64,000 nt of DNA, from NCBI RefSeq assembly GCF_047663525.1, contig NC_092591.1:35001001-35065000 (forward strand), given 5' to 3'. A model generated the notes under the pieces. That model had not been told where the DNA came from. It saw only the letters and a program-made list of their open reading frames with translations, and made no database searches. This DNA comes from Anas platyrhynchos (taxonomy: Eukaryota; Chordata; Aves; Anseriformes; Anatidae). The position numbers and the translations under genes are program-made. Positions 32,626-43,951 of this stretch are shown in pieces (positions within the stretch are counted from its first letter, which is position 1; each line of letters opens with the position of its first letter).

Positions 32626-35600
32626 GAAGGAAGCTGACAAAAGGAGAATAGGACAGGTGTGAACAAGGAGATAAAACTTCAGAAAAAAACCTGTCTTGCA
32701 CTAGCATCACGTTATGCAGTGCTATTTCTGAAAAACAAGTAGTGCTTTGTGAAAGAAGTCTGTGAAGACTTGTGAAGCCTCATGATAACCAAAAGCACAC
32801 TTTTGGAGTTCTGCACAAGGTTTGTGTCAGAGCTACTGGATATTAGCAGAATGCTCCTCATCCATTCAGCATATGGACATTCCCTTCTGGAATGCACTTG
32901 GTTGTTATCACTCAATTATTAACAATTTGGCATCAGCAAATGAGCTGCTGTATTCCACTGGCCTGGAAATGAGAATTTGCAAAGACTTTCACCTGTTTCC
33001 TCTAAGGAAAAGAAGAGTGATCAGTGAGCACAACTGGCCTGGAAGGAATCAGTGGTGTCAGTGACTATTCTACAAAGCTGTGCTTGCCGTCTGTTATTAT
33101 GGGTGGTAAAGTATTTTATTGGACATATGACACTTGGATGACAACTGTTTGACTCTCAGCTCAGCAACTGCAGGGTAACAATGGGGTCTGTCTTTCAGAG
33201 GCTGATTGACAGCGGGTAACTGGCAGGTCTGAGTCAGCTAAGCAATACCTGCTTCAGATTGTAACTGCATGCTGTGTTTTACTCAGCGTGGCTGGTTGGC
33301 AGCAGTCAAGGTGCTATCTGATTTCTAAGCAATGCATGAGGCTACCTAAATGACAGCATCTAAGGGCATTTGGGGGGATCACTTGCACATCTGCTGAGGA
33401 AATGAGATCTTGTTTGGATACCTTTCTTTCGTAGTTCTTTGTGCATGTTTCTGTGGTTTAACATACGAGAGTACTAATGAGATAGTCATCAATGTGACTG
33501 TGCTGGGTAGTGGCTTTGCAAACACTGCAAAGTGTGTTAATTTTAAATAGAATGATGACTTGTATTTTCTCATGGTTCCCACGGCTACTTTTTGGAAGAT
33601 GAAATGGCATGACATAATGTTGTTTGGGTGTCAGAGAAATGAACATGGGAAGCTGGAAAAATAGTGGCTGAGTGTCCACTGATGACTATCTAAGACTGAA
33701 GTTCATGGATTATGTGAGAGTTGCAATTTTCACAAATGCGCTCCCAAAATATGTTCCTGTTTAGCTCCATCTAATTTTGTATGTCCTTGTCATTTTTTCT
33801 GTGTGTCTCTGGTGCGACTTAAGTTCCACCCTGCAATTACAAAGTCATCTTTTTGTAGTGCATCGTGACAATGTTTTGATGTTAGGAGGTCTTCTTGTGG
33901 TTCTCTTTCTTGTCTTTAGTGTTGCTTTGAACCTGAGTGGGAAGAATATCTTCTACTGCTCAGCCACTCTGTGTTTTTCAAGAGCTAATCTTTCTCTAAT
34001 CTAAAACCAGGGAAACCCACTGTCAGTACTACCATTACTTTCCATGGTATTGGAGGCCTCTCTGATGCATATGAAGAAAGAGCAAAGAAACTAACTTACA
34101 ATACCCGTAAGTGGAGGTTGTGGTAAATCCAGCAGACATATAAAGCTAGAGCAAGTGTTCTTGCTTGGCATTTTGTTACCTTTTCCAATTTTTACCTTCA
34201 CAGATTATGGGTATACCTGTGTCTGTTCTACCACAGGTCTCAGTTACATTAGCTTCTTGTGGTTGCCTTTGCTTTCTTGGTGCACTGTGGCTTTGAGGAG
34301 CTAGAGAATGCCCTGCAGGAGTACAGGAGAGAAGGAAGGAGCATGCATTTGCAAGGAAGGAATGGTACTACTAAATTTCTGGGCAGGGAACGGTTTTGAG
34401 AGTACATGCAAAATGCTTAGTAAGTGCAAAGTGCCTAAGATGCATTGTAACAGGCTAGCAGTCTTGTGACAGCCATGAAAGTATGTGTTTGTTGACACTT
34501 TGTTAGTGTATTTCTGGTAGTTCAAATCATTAGTGGCTAATAAGAAGTAATATAGCCACATCCATAGTTAGGAAGCATTCCTGCCATGGAATACCACATC
34601 CTAGCCAGGGCTAGTGCCTTGAAATAGTAGTTTTTGCTCTTTGTAGATACTGAAAAATAGCTCTAGTTGTGCTTTGTACTTTGGGCATGAGTCTTTTTTA
34701 ATTTCCCATTGACAAGGGAAAGAAAAAAAACATGAGATTCTACTGAAAAATAAGAAGGGGAATGAGGGGAGAGAAAAGGAAGTAAAAGAGAGGAAAATCC
34801 AAATGAGTTTTGTACTGACCAATATATAGAGAGGAACAGAACTAACTTTCTGTATTATCGAACATGCTATGTGCTATATAACAGATTTAAGAGCACGGTA
34901 GGGCACAAATTTGCATTGGAACACAGCTTGGAGGACTGCCAAAATACATCCAGTGTGCAGGCATGAAAATCAATATGATGTAACTTGCTCATGAATCTTA
35001 GAAGAATAAAAAATGCACAGCACTTCACCAACTACCTTGCAGTATAACAGTGATGATAGTAAAACCTCTGCAGCCTGGTTTGTACCATTATCAACTGCCA
35101 GCACGGAAGCAGGGAGTGTCAATAAAGAGGGATTAATGAGTGGAGAGGCAGCTAAGATCATCAAGGTATATAATCATGTGGTTTCACATTACTCTTAATA
35201 TTTGGTACGTGTCTTGTCATATAAGTCTTACACATGTTGGTGTCTCCCATTGTGATGGATTTATATCCCCTTCCCTTTATATAATTTATTTATGGGATGG
35301 AATAGGAATGGAGTCCCCAATGAACAGTGCACCATATGCTAAATATGGAGCCTGATGGTAAGAAAGGCTTACTTTCTGATTTCCCCCTTGCTGCTGGATT
35401 TATATTGCATGTTTCAGTTTAATTGCAGTGGCACTGAGTCATTGTCACTACAGTGACACTACAGGCTGGTCGGGCTGAAAGCTCCTGGAATAATTGTCAG
35501 TGTCAAATGATTTGAAAAGGGCTTGGAGATCGGTACTTGTCAGCTACAGAAGCTCAGAAGTTCCCTGTTGATGTTCTCCATAAGAGATGACTTAAGGATG

Positions 35601-38139
35601 TGCTGCTGTATGTGTACATATATTTACCCACATATTCATAAACATGTGTTTATGAATTGTACCTTAAAAGTATACATAACAGAAATACTGAACATGGCTC
35701 CAAATCCTGAAGGTATTTTTATACCATGTGATGTTGATTATGAGTTGTTTCTTGATGTCTGTAGGGTAAATAATCTACTTACTTCTGTGGGCGTAGAATT
35801 GTTACATTTTTGTAAAGATTTTAGCAAACTATCATCGCTAGTTTCTTCATTATTTGATAGAGGTTTTTCGTATGCAAAGGATAGATTGAATAGACTTCTG
35901 CAGGAATGGATACTATTTTTAATGATGCTTGACAACAGAAATGCTTTTTTACAAAATGCATTTAAATTTAAAAATGCATTGTGAGCTCCCTAATTTAAAA
36001 AATATATATATATGTAAAATGATGTGTTTGAAAGAACAGAAATACAAAGGACTCCTGTAACTCAGTTGCATTTCTGTTTTCTCTACCTAGTGCCACTGTG
36101 AGGGAATGTGTGCAAAAATATTCTTAGCATCAACCTTCAGGATTGCTGTTTTATTCCTAGTCAGAAGCTGGGACAAACAGTGGGATGTGAGGAAATCTTA
36201 AATCCTTTTTCTTCTGACGGTTCCTATTAATGAGCTAGATAGTGTAGGAACTATTCAGGCAGTATACAGCTTGTGACTTCCTGCACAAATAGAAATCCTT
36301 TTTATTCAAGATTAAAAAATAAAATAGATCTTAGAGCTCAACATTGGTGATGTTCTCCATCCAAAGGAGAACAAGAGAGCATTGCCTTCATCCTGGTGTT
36401 CCTGTGAGGAACGTAACGTATGTGAAAATGAAATATGTTGAACCAAAGCAGATTAAGGTATTAAATAGACTAATTATCAATTTCAATAACTAATCTATCA
36501 TTCAATAATAAATTGGTCTACTCAGACTATTTCCTATTAAAGGAACAGCCTAGATTGTCATCCATAAAAATAATTGCTGAGATGTAGCATGAAAGTTACA
36601 TAAAGACAGAAGAATGTTCTGCCTCATTGTTCCTAATTCCAGTCTTCTGTTACTATGCTGAATTCAATGAAGCTGTGAATATTACCCTGCAGTAAATGTT
36701 CTCAATATTTGTTTTTCTTGTTGGTGTGTTGTTGTTGGAGCCCTAAGCATATCTCCGAGGGCTCTGAGTGCTTCTGGGGGGTCTGTCTGCCTGGGCTCAA
36801 AGCCAACTTAAAGATAGCACAGCTAGGTGTCTTGGGGGGGAGGAAGATAGAGAAAGACTTAGTGGAAGTTACCCACAAAAATAAGCCTCTATGTGGGCTT
36901 GTGCCATATTTACTTGGGAGCTGCTTTAAGCTGGGACTCTTGCATGTGGCTACATTGCAGCTGCATCACAGCCATGCCTGGCCCTTGATCTTGACCCTCA
37001 AGTGCACACACAGCTTCTCCAAATGTTGTTTTTTCCTCAGTTACAAACAGGGAATGATGTTCCACAGACTATTGTTTTTAAAAGAAAAAATGTAGGTTTG
37101 TGGGAAAAGTGATAGTAAGCACAGAAAGGCTGCAAAATATGTTTAAGGCTTCAACCTAGCAAAATTAGGAAGAAACTCTCAGTTTTTGGTTCAGCATGCC
37201 ATATAATTGTGTATTTCATAAATACTTACACTATATTTTTTCACTATGGTGTCTGGGCTTCTTTCACTAGTGTTCGAGCAATGTGAATAACTTTCTTACA
37301 TGTGGTTTCTTCTCTAAACCACCATGTCCCTCCTTTTCCCTCATGTAAGAAGGTCTCATCCTGGTTCTCAGAGAGCCAGTTCATGACACTTTAGGTGTTT
37401 ATATATGTGTATATTTACACACACTCTATAAACACACGTTTCTCTCTAAGAAAATCAAAGAAGCTGATTCTTCCTCAACTTTTAAACTTTCAGTTTTTAA
37501 CTTCAGATATGAAGATTAAAATAAATATTAAAGGTTTTTTTTTTTCAAACTCTTAAAAAATGCAAACCCTTTATTTTTAAACATTCTATATTATTGCAGT
37601 AAGTTTTTCAAGAGAAGTTGTATCCCAGAATAGTATTTCAAGTGCAGCATCTTGGGTAGTTTATTTTAGTTCTGACAAACATGGGGAAAAGACATTAATA
37701 TGGGGGAAATTCAAATTTCTTAGTAATAAACTCATCTTGTATAAAAAGAAAGAAAAACATCTCATAAGCATGTTGTCTTATAATAATGCTGATGAAAAGT
37801 GCTGGGAATAGGGATTTTTTTTTATTATTTTGTATTTATGCTGATGGTCTTCTACATTCTCAACTTGGAAATTAAAACCCTACCAACTCTAAATACATAC
37901 AATGGCCTGTATTTCCTATTAGACTTACAAAAAAAAAACCAAAAAAACAAAAAAACACTATCATAGTTTAATTAAAGTTTCTCTTCTGTAAACTAAAGGG
38001 ATTTGTTTCTTGAATTATAGAATTATTTGAGTTCAACACCGAATTCAGGCCATGTTGCTTAGGGCTTTTGTTTGTGATTTTGTTTGTTTGCTTGTTTGTT
38101 TTTGTTTTTTATATCCAGTCAGTATTGGGAAGTTCAAAG
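32626..38139. other. Gene-free stretch, middle part
   Basis: No exon is supported. The longest frame is 35523-35984 on the plus strand (153 codons), which I do not recognise and treat as uncertain (see findings). A short hairpin (35444-35457) and a TTTG-rich tract near 38070-38110 are the only other structure seen. Confidence 0.5.
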
Positions 38140-38740
38140 AAAGGAAATTCCACAATTTACATAACCTCCTGTGGCAACCTGCTGTATTGCTTCATTATCT
38201 TCACTAGCTGATTGGAATGGCCACTGATTCTTCTTATGACCCCACACAATAAAGAGCCTGACTTTACCTTTTTTTCTAGGTCTTCTAGGTAAAGATCTAG
38301 GCTTGTGGGTACTGGAAGACTGTTATTAAGTCTCCCCTACCTGTTTTCCTTTCCACACTAGACAGGTCCAGTTCCCTTAGCCTCTTCTCGCAGGACATCT
38401 GCTTTAGCCCCTGACCATTTTTGCCTCTGCTGGCTCACATTTATCAACTGCTTTCTTGTACTGGAGTGCTCATAACTGGATGCAGTATTCCAGATGCAGT
38501 CTAACACATGCCAACTAAAGGAAATAATCATTTCCCTTTTCTATTTTTTACCCCACTACCCATGACTACTCCCAGCTCCTATTCAGTGGAACTGAGTGGC
38601 CTGTCTGTCCCAGCCTGTGAAATGGCAAAGGGTTTGTCTGGCCAAAGTGCAGGGCTCTGCTCTGTGTTGAACTTCATGTGGTTCCTGTCAGTCTGCTCTT
38701 CTAGCCTGTCAAGAGGCAGCCCTGCCCTTGAGCATTGAAT
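38140..38740 (-). repeat. Older CR1 LINE relic, about 600 bp
   Basis: On the plus strand the segments TTCCACAATTTACATAACCT, GACAGGTCCAGTTCCCTTAG, ACTGGATGCAGTATTCCAGA and CTTCTAGCCTGTCAAGAG follow the antisense CR1 consensus in order. The copy is more diverged than the one at 25.5 kb. The 76-codon frame at 38508-38738 lies inside it and is not a gene. Confidence 0.75.
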
Positions 38741-41399
38741 ATATTTGTGGGATAAACAGTGCAGCTATTTTTTACTGGTTTATGCCATCACTTATTTTTG
38801 AAGAAAAATGCTGCATGCAATGGAAATTTCAATATAATTAAGATGTTTTAGGCTTATTGGAATGTAAAACTCCTATTACAAAGAGTGTAATTATTTTCTT
38901 ATTAGCTATAGTGATGAGGGCTTTCATTTCATACCTAGTTTCAGGGAGAATGAATAGCTTCATGTGGGGTCACATAGTGCTGGAAGACTAGTCCAAACTA
39001 TGACAGGAAGAAAGAGGATGGAACGTTCTCTCTACTCCTGACTCGGTGAAAAGAGTGCCACCTACCGTGTATATCATCCAGTTTTGCAAAAAGAAGTATG
39101 TAAAGCACAGTCTTTAATCCAAATTCTGACTCACTGCAATCCAGTTTATTAATGATATGAGTCAATGGTGTTACAGCACAAGATGTGTCTGTACAAGCTA
39201 AAGAAACCTAAGATTTTATATTATGATAGCTAGGAGATCTAATATCCTGCTTTAATGCAGTAATAAAGTAATGACATACTAGGGAATATATGTGTACTAA
39301 ATTTTGTTGCTGTAAAATTGATAGAAATGCAGCCTGCATGCAGTCTCAGCATATGTTGAAAAAAAAAAGAAGGAAAAAAATAAAAAAGCTTAGCCAAAGC
39401 TGCTGCTGCAAGGAAGAAAATTGATGTCTGTTTCTGGAGATGTGAGGACCACATAGTGTGAGGAATGGAAAAAAATGAAGACTGTACAATGGCAGAATCT
39501 TTAGAAAACACTTCATAAAACTTGTTTATTGCTCAGTAACATAAATAATAGCATACTGCTCTATAAACACTCCTCATGCTACGGTGTCTTTGAAGTCTGA
39601 TTCTTCTACTTCAGACATTTAAACTGGCTGGTGTACCTACAGGCTTGCCTGTATGTTTAGGAATTACCATGCCTTCCTATAGATCTTGCATCTTACAGTG
39701 TCTTTCAGCTTTGACCTTGTTACTATTTTGTCTCTGGTTCAGTAAAGAATGGATTCCCATCTTCTTTATACATTATTCAGGAGACAAAGGATGACAATGT
39801 TAAGATGTCTCCTAGACAAGGATAGAAAGCATACTCCCTGCTCTGCGCAATGTTAGCATCTGTAGCCAGATGATGACGTTTCTGCCATTGTCTGCTGCTA
39901 TTACGTGATTATGTATTGTGAAACGTGAGATGCTGCTCATCATTTCACTTCCCAAACTCTAAACAGGTGAAGTATGATACGCATTTGTTCTGGCTGGCTG
40001 GAAGGGCTACACTTTGCTGTTACAACATGATTTACAGTCATGGCAGACTTCCCTCGCCCCAGTGGAAGTTGAGATAAGCAGTTTCAATCTTATCAATATC
40101 TGATGTGTTTCATGGAGAACACTGATTGCTTAATGTCTTGTAACAGAGAAGGAAACAACTTCAGTTTATGGAATTTGTCCTTTTAGTCTTTATTAGAGCA
40201 AGTTAAACTGGTGGGTTGTATGACTTTGGCTTCAGTTTTGGTCATTATATGTTTGATTACTTTGAGTTTGCTTTATGTATTAGGTAATTAATGAACAGTT
40301 GTGAACACGTATAGTTATTAACTTACTGCTCCTATCTGTTCAGGAGTTTAGAAGAGTAAGTGTATTAATGGTTATAAAGAAGTTTTCCTTGAATGTCCTA
40401 TTGGGCCAGCACTACATCAAATGCTACCTTTGATTGTGAAAGAAAAAAAAAAAACCTTCACCAAAAGTACCTCTGGCTACTATTTTGCTCCTCACCTCCA
40501 TGTCTCATTGTTATTCTCTGCACCATGACAGGAAAAGATTGGGTGTGGTAATTAGACTTCTGACCTGGGACTCATCAGAGAAACCTGGTTATGCATCAGA
40601 TACGCTTCGTAGTCATGGGTAAGTCACTTCTCCGGGCTCCTTTTTCCATGCATCTTCCAGCTTCCCTGGTAAAAAGTTCTGCACGGAAGCCAGGAACTAT
40701 TGTGAAAGAAATGCAAACCAGAGTGAGCAGTGCAAAAATATTGTTAATCTATTTCACTCTGGTGAAATATGCATGGTTGAGGTGAAGCTGCCCTGCTGGT
40801 CTGCGTGTGCTGCATGATCTAAGGCTGCATGGAGGTAAACGTGGCCGTGTGCACGTTGGGGGAAAAATGCTTGGTATTGTCGTGCTGCTTGGCACATTTC
40901 ACTAAATAAGAGCCTAATCTTTGAGTGCTGTCTAAATGTTATTTTCTGAAAGTTTTCTTGATGGCTAATGAACTCAAGTATCGGTGGCAGTCTACAGGGG
41001 GAGCAGTGACGAAGCAGCTGCTTTATTTCCTGCCTTAAGAGGAGCAGTGTGCCTGCGTTTGCCAGCACACTTTTTTATTTTCAGACCAACACGAGAGGAA
41101 GCCATATTCCAGTAGACGAGCTGAGCGTTTTTAAAAACCTCAGCAGCACCGCAGTGCATGCTCTACGTGGAAAGAACGACTTTCTTGTGAAAATAAATTT
41201 CAGATGCGTGCTAAGCAGCCACCAGCACAGAGGAAACCTACAGATTTGTGTTAGGAACAAATCCTTTCCCTCTTCCCCGTTTTTCCGCTGCTTTACAGCT
41301 CTTCCTGAAGAGCAAAATGACCATAAAAGGGGAGAGAAAACAACATGTTTTCTCCTGCTACCAGAGGTTTCTTAACAACCAAGTCCTTTTAGGGTCTGC
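38741..41399. other. Sequence upstream of the second CpG island
   Basis: No exon is supported. It contains a MIR-like relic at about 40540-40655 and otherwise AT-rich unique sequence that may hold regulatory elements. Confidence 0.5.
40540..40655 (+). repeat. MIR-type SINE relic
   Basis: GTGGTAATTAGACTTCTGAC, then CTGGGACTC, AACCTGGTTATGCATCAG and CATGGGTAAGTCACTTCTCC follow the tRNA-derived head and core of MIR in order, with heavy divergence. Confidence 0.55.
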
Positions 41400-41642
41400 C
41401 TGCCTGTTTTCCCCTCGGCGCAGGCCAGGGCGCCAGGCAGCGCGGGGCTCGGGGCGGCGAGGCTGCAAGTTTGGCCAGGTGCTGAAGGCGGCTCTGCAGG
41501 GCTCCCCTCCCCAAACAGCGCTGCAGCCTCTCCCCGCTCCTTACTTTTTGGGGCTTTCCGGGGCTTTCCAGCCCTTCCCGGCAAGCAGCAGCAGCCGAGC
41601 TGCGGGCAGGGGCCCGGGCCCGGCGGGGAGCTGGGCTGCGGC

Positions 41643-41692
41643 GGGAGGAGGAGGAGGAGGAGGAAGGCGGGAGGAGGAGGAGTTGAGGAGCC
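41643..41692. repeat. (GGA)n purine tract
   Basis: Two GGA-repeat blocks separated by AAGGCGG. This is a long homopurine run just upstream of the probable start region. Confidence 0.85.
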
Positions 41693-41724
41693 CGGGCCCG
41701 GGAGCCTCCCCGCTTACCGCACTA

Positions 41725-41734
41725 GGAAGTGACG
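41725..41734 (+). promoter_or_regulatory. ETS/CRE-like composite GGAAGTGACG
   Basis: Matches the frequent promoter composite in which an ETS core is followed by a CRE half-site. It sits within 165 bases of the first-exon donor. Confidence 0.5.
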
Positions 41735-41735
41735 C

Positions 41736-41888
41736 TTTCCCTGAGTCCCGGAGAGAAAGAAACAAAGTTTTTTTTTGTTGTTGTTGCTGCTGCTGTTGGG
41801 GTTTTTCTCTCGTCGCCGGCCCTCCCTGCCCTCTCCGCCAGCTGCAGCCCCGCGTCCCCGCGGGCGGCCGCCGCGCCTGGCTGCGCAG
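41736..41888 (+). other. Probable untranslated first exon, gene not proven (MIDEAS by synteny)
   Basis: The donor GCGCAG|GTGAGA at 41889 is a near-perfect consensus. The exon has a T-rich then GC-rich composition and no convincing coding frame, so it would be 5' UTR. The left end is a guess placed just after the ETS/CRE-like site. In mammals MIDEAS is transcribed away from PTGR2, which is the orientation here. The coding exons would lie beyond the right edge. Confidence 0.45.
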
Positions 41889-41978
41889 GTGAGAAGCGCC
41901 CCTCGGTCCCTCAGCCGCGGGCCGCTGTGCTGAGCGCGGTTTGCTTCCGTTTCCCTGCCATTTTGGCGAGGGGGGGCT

Positions 41979-42002
41979 GTGTGTGTGTGTGCGTGTGTGT
42001 GC
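41979..42002. repeat. (GT)n microsatellite
   Basis: GT dinucleotide run with one interruption, just inside the presumed first intron. Confidence 0.85.
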
Positions 42003-43933
42003 TCCTTTCCCGGGGCTTCTTGTTTCGGGGCCGCAGCATGAGGCGGCCGAACCCCTGCGGCGGTGACAGGGGGGCCGGGGCACCGCTCGCCGCCCGCCGC
42101 GGGGCCAGGCTCGGGGCTCGGCCCGGTGCTCCTGCAGGGCTCTCCCGATGTGCCTGCGGCCGGCCGAGCTGCCCAGCGGGGCTCCTCGGGGTTCATCGGG
42201 GGTCGGGGGCTCGGCCCGGCCGGGCTTGGGCTTTTTTGGGGTTTTCCCTTCGAGCCGGGGCAGCTCCGCGTGTGCCCGGGGCTGCGGGCGCAGCGCGCTG
42301 GGCTCCAGGCGCCCGTCGAGGCGCAGCGGCTGGGTTTGCACGGATTGTGTTTCTCGGCTGGGATTTATGCAACGGAGGGGGTGGGGAGGAATTTATTAGA
42401 TAATTTCTGAAAGTCCCGTGCTCCCGAACGTACAGCTCTTGCTCTGGCAGCAGCTGAAAAGGACGGATTCTTTGCAGTTTACCAGTAAAAGCTGACAATA
42501 CGCCCACGCACGTATGTGAGTGTCTTATATAATACTTACGGGTTTTTTAACAGGCGTAAGCAGGATTTATTTTTGGTTTGTAAAGTCGTGTGTGGTTGCA
42601 GCCTTCAGAACTAAAGAAATGTTCTTTGCTCGACAGAGATTTACTCGGCTGCCGCTTGAAAACAGAGAGCTTCTTTTTGATAATAGCCAAAATAATTGGA
42701 TTTCCTCCTGACCAGGTTTCGAGTGCACTGGAAGGGCTCTCCGTACCGGAGCAAGCAGTAGGCATTCAAGGGAGGGGAAGAGAGAAAAGAAATGTCCTAA
42801 TGCAGAGACTGATATTAGGTTGTTTAGAGGGCGAGACTGCAGTTCCACGCAGCAACAGCAGCAGCTTTATGACTGTGTGTAATTACAGCGTGATTGCATA
42901 GGACAGCATTGTTGGAACGAATACGTATACACAGGCTATTGTGCAAGATTTCTGTACTGAACAAAACCTGGATTTGCATTGCAAATGGTAAAATGAGAAT
43001 ATATTCTGTATTGAACTGCCATGTTCCTCTTTGACTTTACCGAAGAATTAGAAGGGGGGGGAAGGAGAAGTGGAGTGTGGCTTATCGTAGAAGTCACAGA
43101 TGAAATATTCAGCAGAAACGCCACCTGTAGTGTCCAAAATCACAGCATACACAGAAAGCTTGTTCGTGTTTCTGAAGTGATTATGCAGCAAGTGAGAAGC
43201 AGTCAGATTTGCTAATAGCCCTGCAAGTTTAGTGTAATTCCTGCTCTGATCTAATTCCTTGTATGCGGGTGTGGAGAAAAATGCCTGTGTTAAAATAAGC
43301 AACTGCAGTTCAGCTATCTTGCCTGGAAATGGAGAGAAAAACATTGGGGAGAGTTTCTGTGTCAGCACATAGAAAATATGAGGTTGAAAGGAATACTAGA
43401 CAAAGCGTAAGTTTTGAATGTGTGGTTTAAAGTGCAATGATTTTTGTGAAGAGCAGCATGTTGTTCAGTGATCTTGCACTGCTGGCTGATAGGACAAGGC
43501 ATTGGAAGTGTGCCATGGACACTAGTAGCGAGCTTTTTGACTAAGACTTTGGAAGATCAAAATTATGGGTGAAGCTCTTCTGGATACAACTGAAGGTACC
43601 TAAGGTTTGTTTTTCAAAGGTGCTGGCTACCTGTAATTTTCTATCCATTTGGAAATTGGCCTTTCCAAGATTAGAGGCAATTTTCTGGAAATGTTATATT
43701 TAATCGTCTTTGCTGAGGACTTAATGGTGAAGTCTTGTTTTGAGCACTGTGCTGGAAAGTACTATAAAAATGTAAAGCTGCTTTAAAATTTCTTGGTGTT
43801 ACGCTAGAACATGTTATTTTAGTTGAACTTGCAGATTGTCTTACTGTTGTTAGTCTCCTTAGATTGTTAACGCAACGCTTCATGTAAAATGTATATAACT
43901 TTATTAATGAAGAGCATGGTGAAGTGCTGAAGC

Positions 43934-43951
43934 TTTTTTTTTTTTTTTTTT
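43934..43951. repeat. T18 homopolymer
   Basis: Uninterrupted T run. Confidence 0.85.

Larger units (their letters stand above)
41400..42350. promoter_or_regulatory. Strong CpG island, promoter of a plus-strand gene
   Basis: About 950 bases of very GC-rich, CpG-dense sequence. It has an ETS/CRE-like GGAAGTGACG at 41725-41734 and a strong plus-strand donor at 41889. No TATA box was seen. Long frames on both strands (up to 266 codons) are open because stop codons are rare in such DNA and look like Ala/Pro/Arg-rich noise. Mammalian synteny suggests MIDEAS (ELMSAN1), but no coding sequence is present to prove it. Confidence 0.85.

Noticed and set aside
35444..35457. Small GTCACT-AC-AGTGAC hairpin
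   Set aside because: Arms of six bases occur many times by chance in 64 kb.
36709..37095. 128-codon plus-strand frame
   Set aside because: No recognisable similarity, no splice or promoter signals, and a composition consistent with chance.
38508..38738. 76-codon plus-strand frame
   Set aside because: It lies inside a CR1 relic and is antisense to the element.
41541..42341. Long open frames on both strands of the second CpG island, the longest 266 codons on the minus strand
   Set aside because: Stops are rare in very GC-rich DNA. The translations are Pro/Ala/Arg/Gly-rich with no recognisable domain and overlap each other on both strands.
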